A program made the translations under genes and the position numbers. This document shows positions 4,559 to 5,453 of a stretch of 5,453 nt of DNA, in pieces. Within the stretch, counting starts at the first letter, position 1, and every line of letters starts with the position of its first letter. Source of the DNA: Micrococcales bacterium (GTDB taxonomy: Bacteria; Actinomycetota; Actinomycetes; S36-B12; UBA10799); the NCBI GenBank assembly GCA_023252115.1, contig JAHEXM010000150.1, positions 1 through 5,453 of the forward strand. Direction: 5' to 3'. Under the pieces are notes generated by a model. That model worked only from the letters and a program-made list of their open reading frames with translations. It had not been told where the DNA came from and searched no databases.

Positions 4559-5453
4559 ATGGAAGACTGCAAGATTGCCTTCATGGTCAACAGTGCGAAA
4601 TCGTTCAACAAACCAGCAATCGCATGTTGTGCATTGGTCACAGCCATGGCCCTCGTGAGCGGCTGTAGTCAGTCTGCGAATTCGGCTTTATCATCCCCTA
4701 GCGGATCGGCATCGAACTATCCAGGCGCGCCAGACCCGGGTTACGCATCAGGCGGTTCCGCTCTTGCCAAGCTAGGGGGCTTTTACTGGAACGTGGTGGC
4801 AAATGGCCCAGGTGTTGTTGCGTTAGGTTCGGTTGAGGGCGTCGACACTCTGGTTGATGGCTTTGATGCTGACGGCAACGTCAATGCAGCGTTTGGCTCG
4901 AACGGAAACGTGAAGACTCTCGGAACAGCAAACGGTGCGGCCGGTGCGGCCGTTGGTAAGGACGGCGCAATATATTTTCTTGAGAAGCTTAACCGCCAGG
5001 TCTACGCCTTCAAACTTGCATCCAATGGTCACCAGGACACGGGCTACTCGTGTACCACCAACACCAAGTGCCCTGACACGCCCCTGCCGGGGACAACTGG
5101 CCTAAACCCCAGGAGCGTCGTTGCAACCGACGACGGAATAGTCGGCGCAAGCGCAGCCTTTCCAATTACTGCACAGAACTCAAAATTTGTGATCAGTAAG
5201 CTCAATTCCCAAGGCATGCCCGACAGCGACTTTGGATGTGCGACTAACAATTGCACTGGTGCCGCTAACACCCTCACCGGTTCAGCGCTGGCCGTGGCAA
5301 AGTCTCCGACTGGATATGTGGCCGCGGGCGCTCAAGTTGTGGCGGGTCAGCCAAAGATCACTGTGGCTGCGTATACGTCCAACGGTGTGCCTGACCCGAG
5401 CTTTTCATCCGGCCAAGTCACGTTAACGAACGCTCCCACACTCAACGCCAACC
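4559..5453 (+). CDS. Delta-60-type repeat lipoprotein, C-terminus beyond window
   Basis: An open frame of 298 codons running off the right edge. A hydrophobic segment at about 20-33 and the lipobox LVSGC make C36 the lipid-modified residue. After a Ser/Ala linker to about residue 65, the body shows a module recurring every 51-62 residues: a strand, then (D/N/Q)G-x2-(D/N)-x-x-F/Y. Instances are DADGNVNAAFG (103-113), ASNGHQDTGY (154-163), NSQGMPDSDFG (216-226) and TSNGVPDPSF (273-282). This matches the delta-60 repeat, thought to form beta-propeller blades in exported proteins; ligand and function are unknown. Cysteine pairs C165/C171 and C227/C232 follow the second and third module. The start is not settled: Met1 (4559) puts acidic residues E2 and D3 in the n-region, which is unusual, whereas Met9 (4583) gives a more typical signal peptide; neither has a good ribosome site. 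It is transcribed divergently from the small lipoprotein gene. Confidence 0.85.
   Translation, partial: MEDCKIAFMVNSAKSFNKPAIACCALVTAMALVSGCSQSANSALSSPSGSASNYPGAPDPGYASGGSALAKLGGFYWNVVANGPGVVALGSVEGVDTLVDGFDADGNVNAAFGSNGNVKTLGTANGAAGAAVGKDGAIYFLEKLNRQVYAFKLASNGHQDTGYSCTTNTKCPDTPLPGTTGLNPRSVVATDDGIVGASAAFPITAQNSKFVISKLNSQGMPDSDFGCATNNCTGAANTLTGSALAVAKSPTGYVAAGAQVVAGQPKITVAAYTSNGVPDPSFSSGQVTLTNAPTLNAN

Overview
The window is 5,453 bases of mid-GC bacterial chromosome holding four complete genes and one gene cut by the right edge. Nearly everything encoded here belongs to the cell envelope: three predicted lipoproteins, one secreted protein and one multi-pass membrane transporter. The style (Ser/Ala/Thr-rich linkers after the lipobox, a POT-family transporter of the kind seen in high-GC Gram-positives, and a transporter start with no Shine-Dalgarno sequence but a possible -10 box in leaderless position) suggests an actinobacterium. 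That placement is an inference; there is no rRNA or other phylogenetic marker.

Layout from left to right: positions 1-59 are an edge stretch with no firm gene. A pentapeptide-repeat lipoprotein lies on the minus strand (60-1364). A 137-bp divergent control region with a strong inverted repeat (1410-1440) separates it from a POT/PTR2-family transporter on the plus strand (1502-2965). After a 99-bp gap comes a small secreted protein of unknown family (3065-3688), which may be co-transcribed with the transporter. A convergent gap holds two tandem copies of a 14-bp unit (3731-3758) and a 14-bp perfect stem-loop terminator (3770-3803). A small four-cysteine lipoprotein of unknown family is on the minus strand (3810-4370). 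A 188-bp divergent region rich in small palindromes follows, then a lipoprotein with delta-60-type propeller repeats (4559 to the right edge, incomplete).

There is no sign of mobile elements, CRISPR, RNA genes, phage genes or a recognisable defence or biosynthetic system. The most notable points are: (1) the POT transporter keeps the family fold signatures and peptide-binding residues but has lost the three residues most closely tied to proton coupling; (2) all three lipoproteins carry the same Cys-x4-Asn-Ser-Ala pattern right after the lipidation site, although their bodies are unrelated; (3) the delta-60 lipoprotein has cysteine pairs placed in equivalent loops of two successive repeats. 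How the genes cooperate cannot be read from the sequence. A set of surface-exposed, repeat-built or beta-rich proteins beside a solute transporter fits an accessory envelope locus, but that is only a suggestion.
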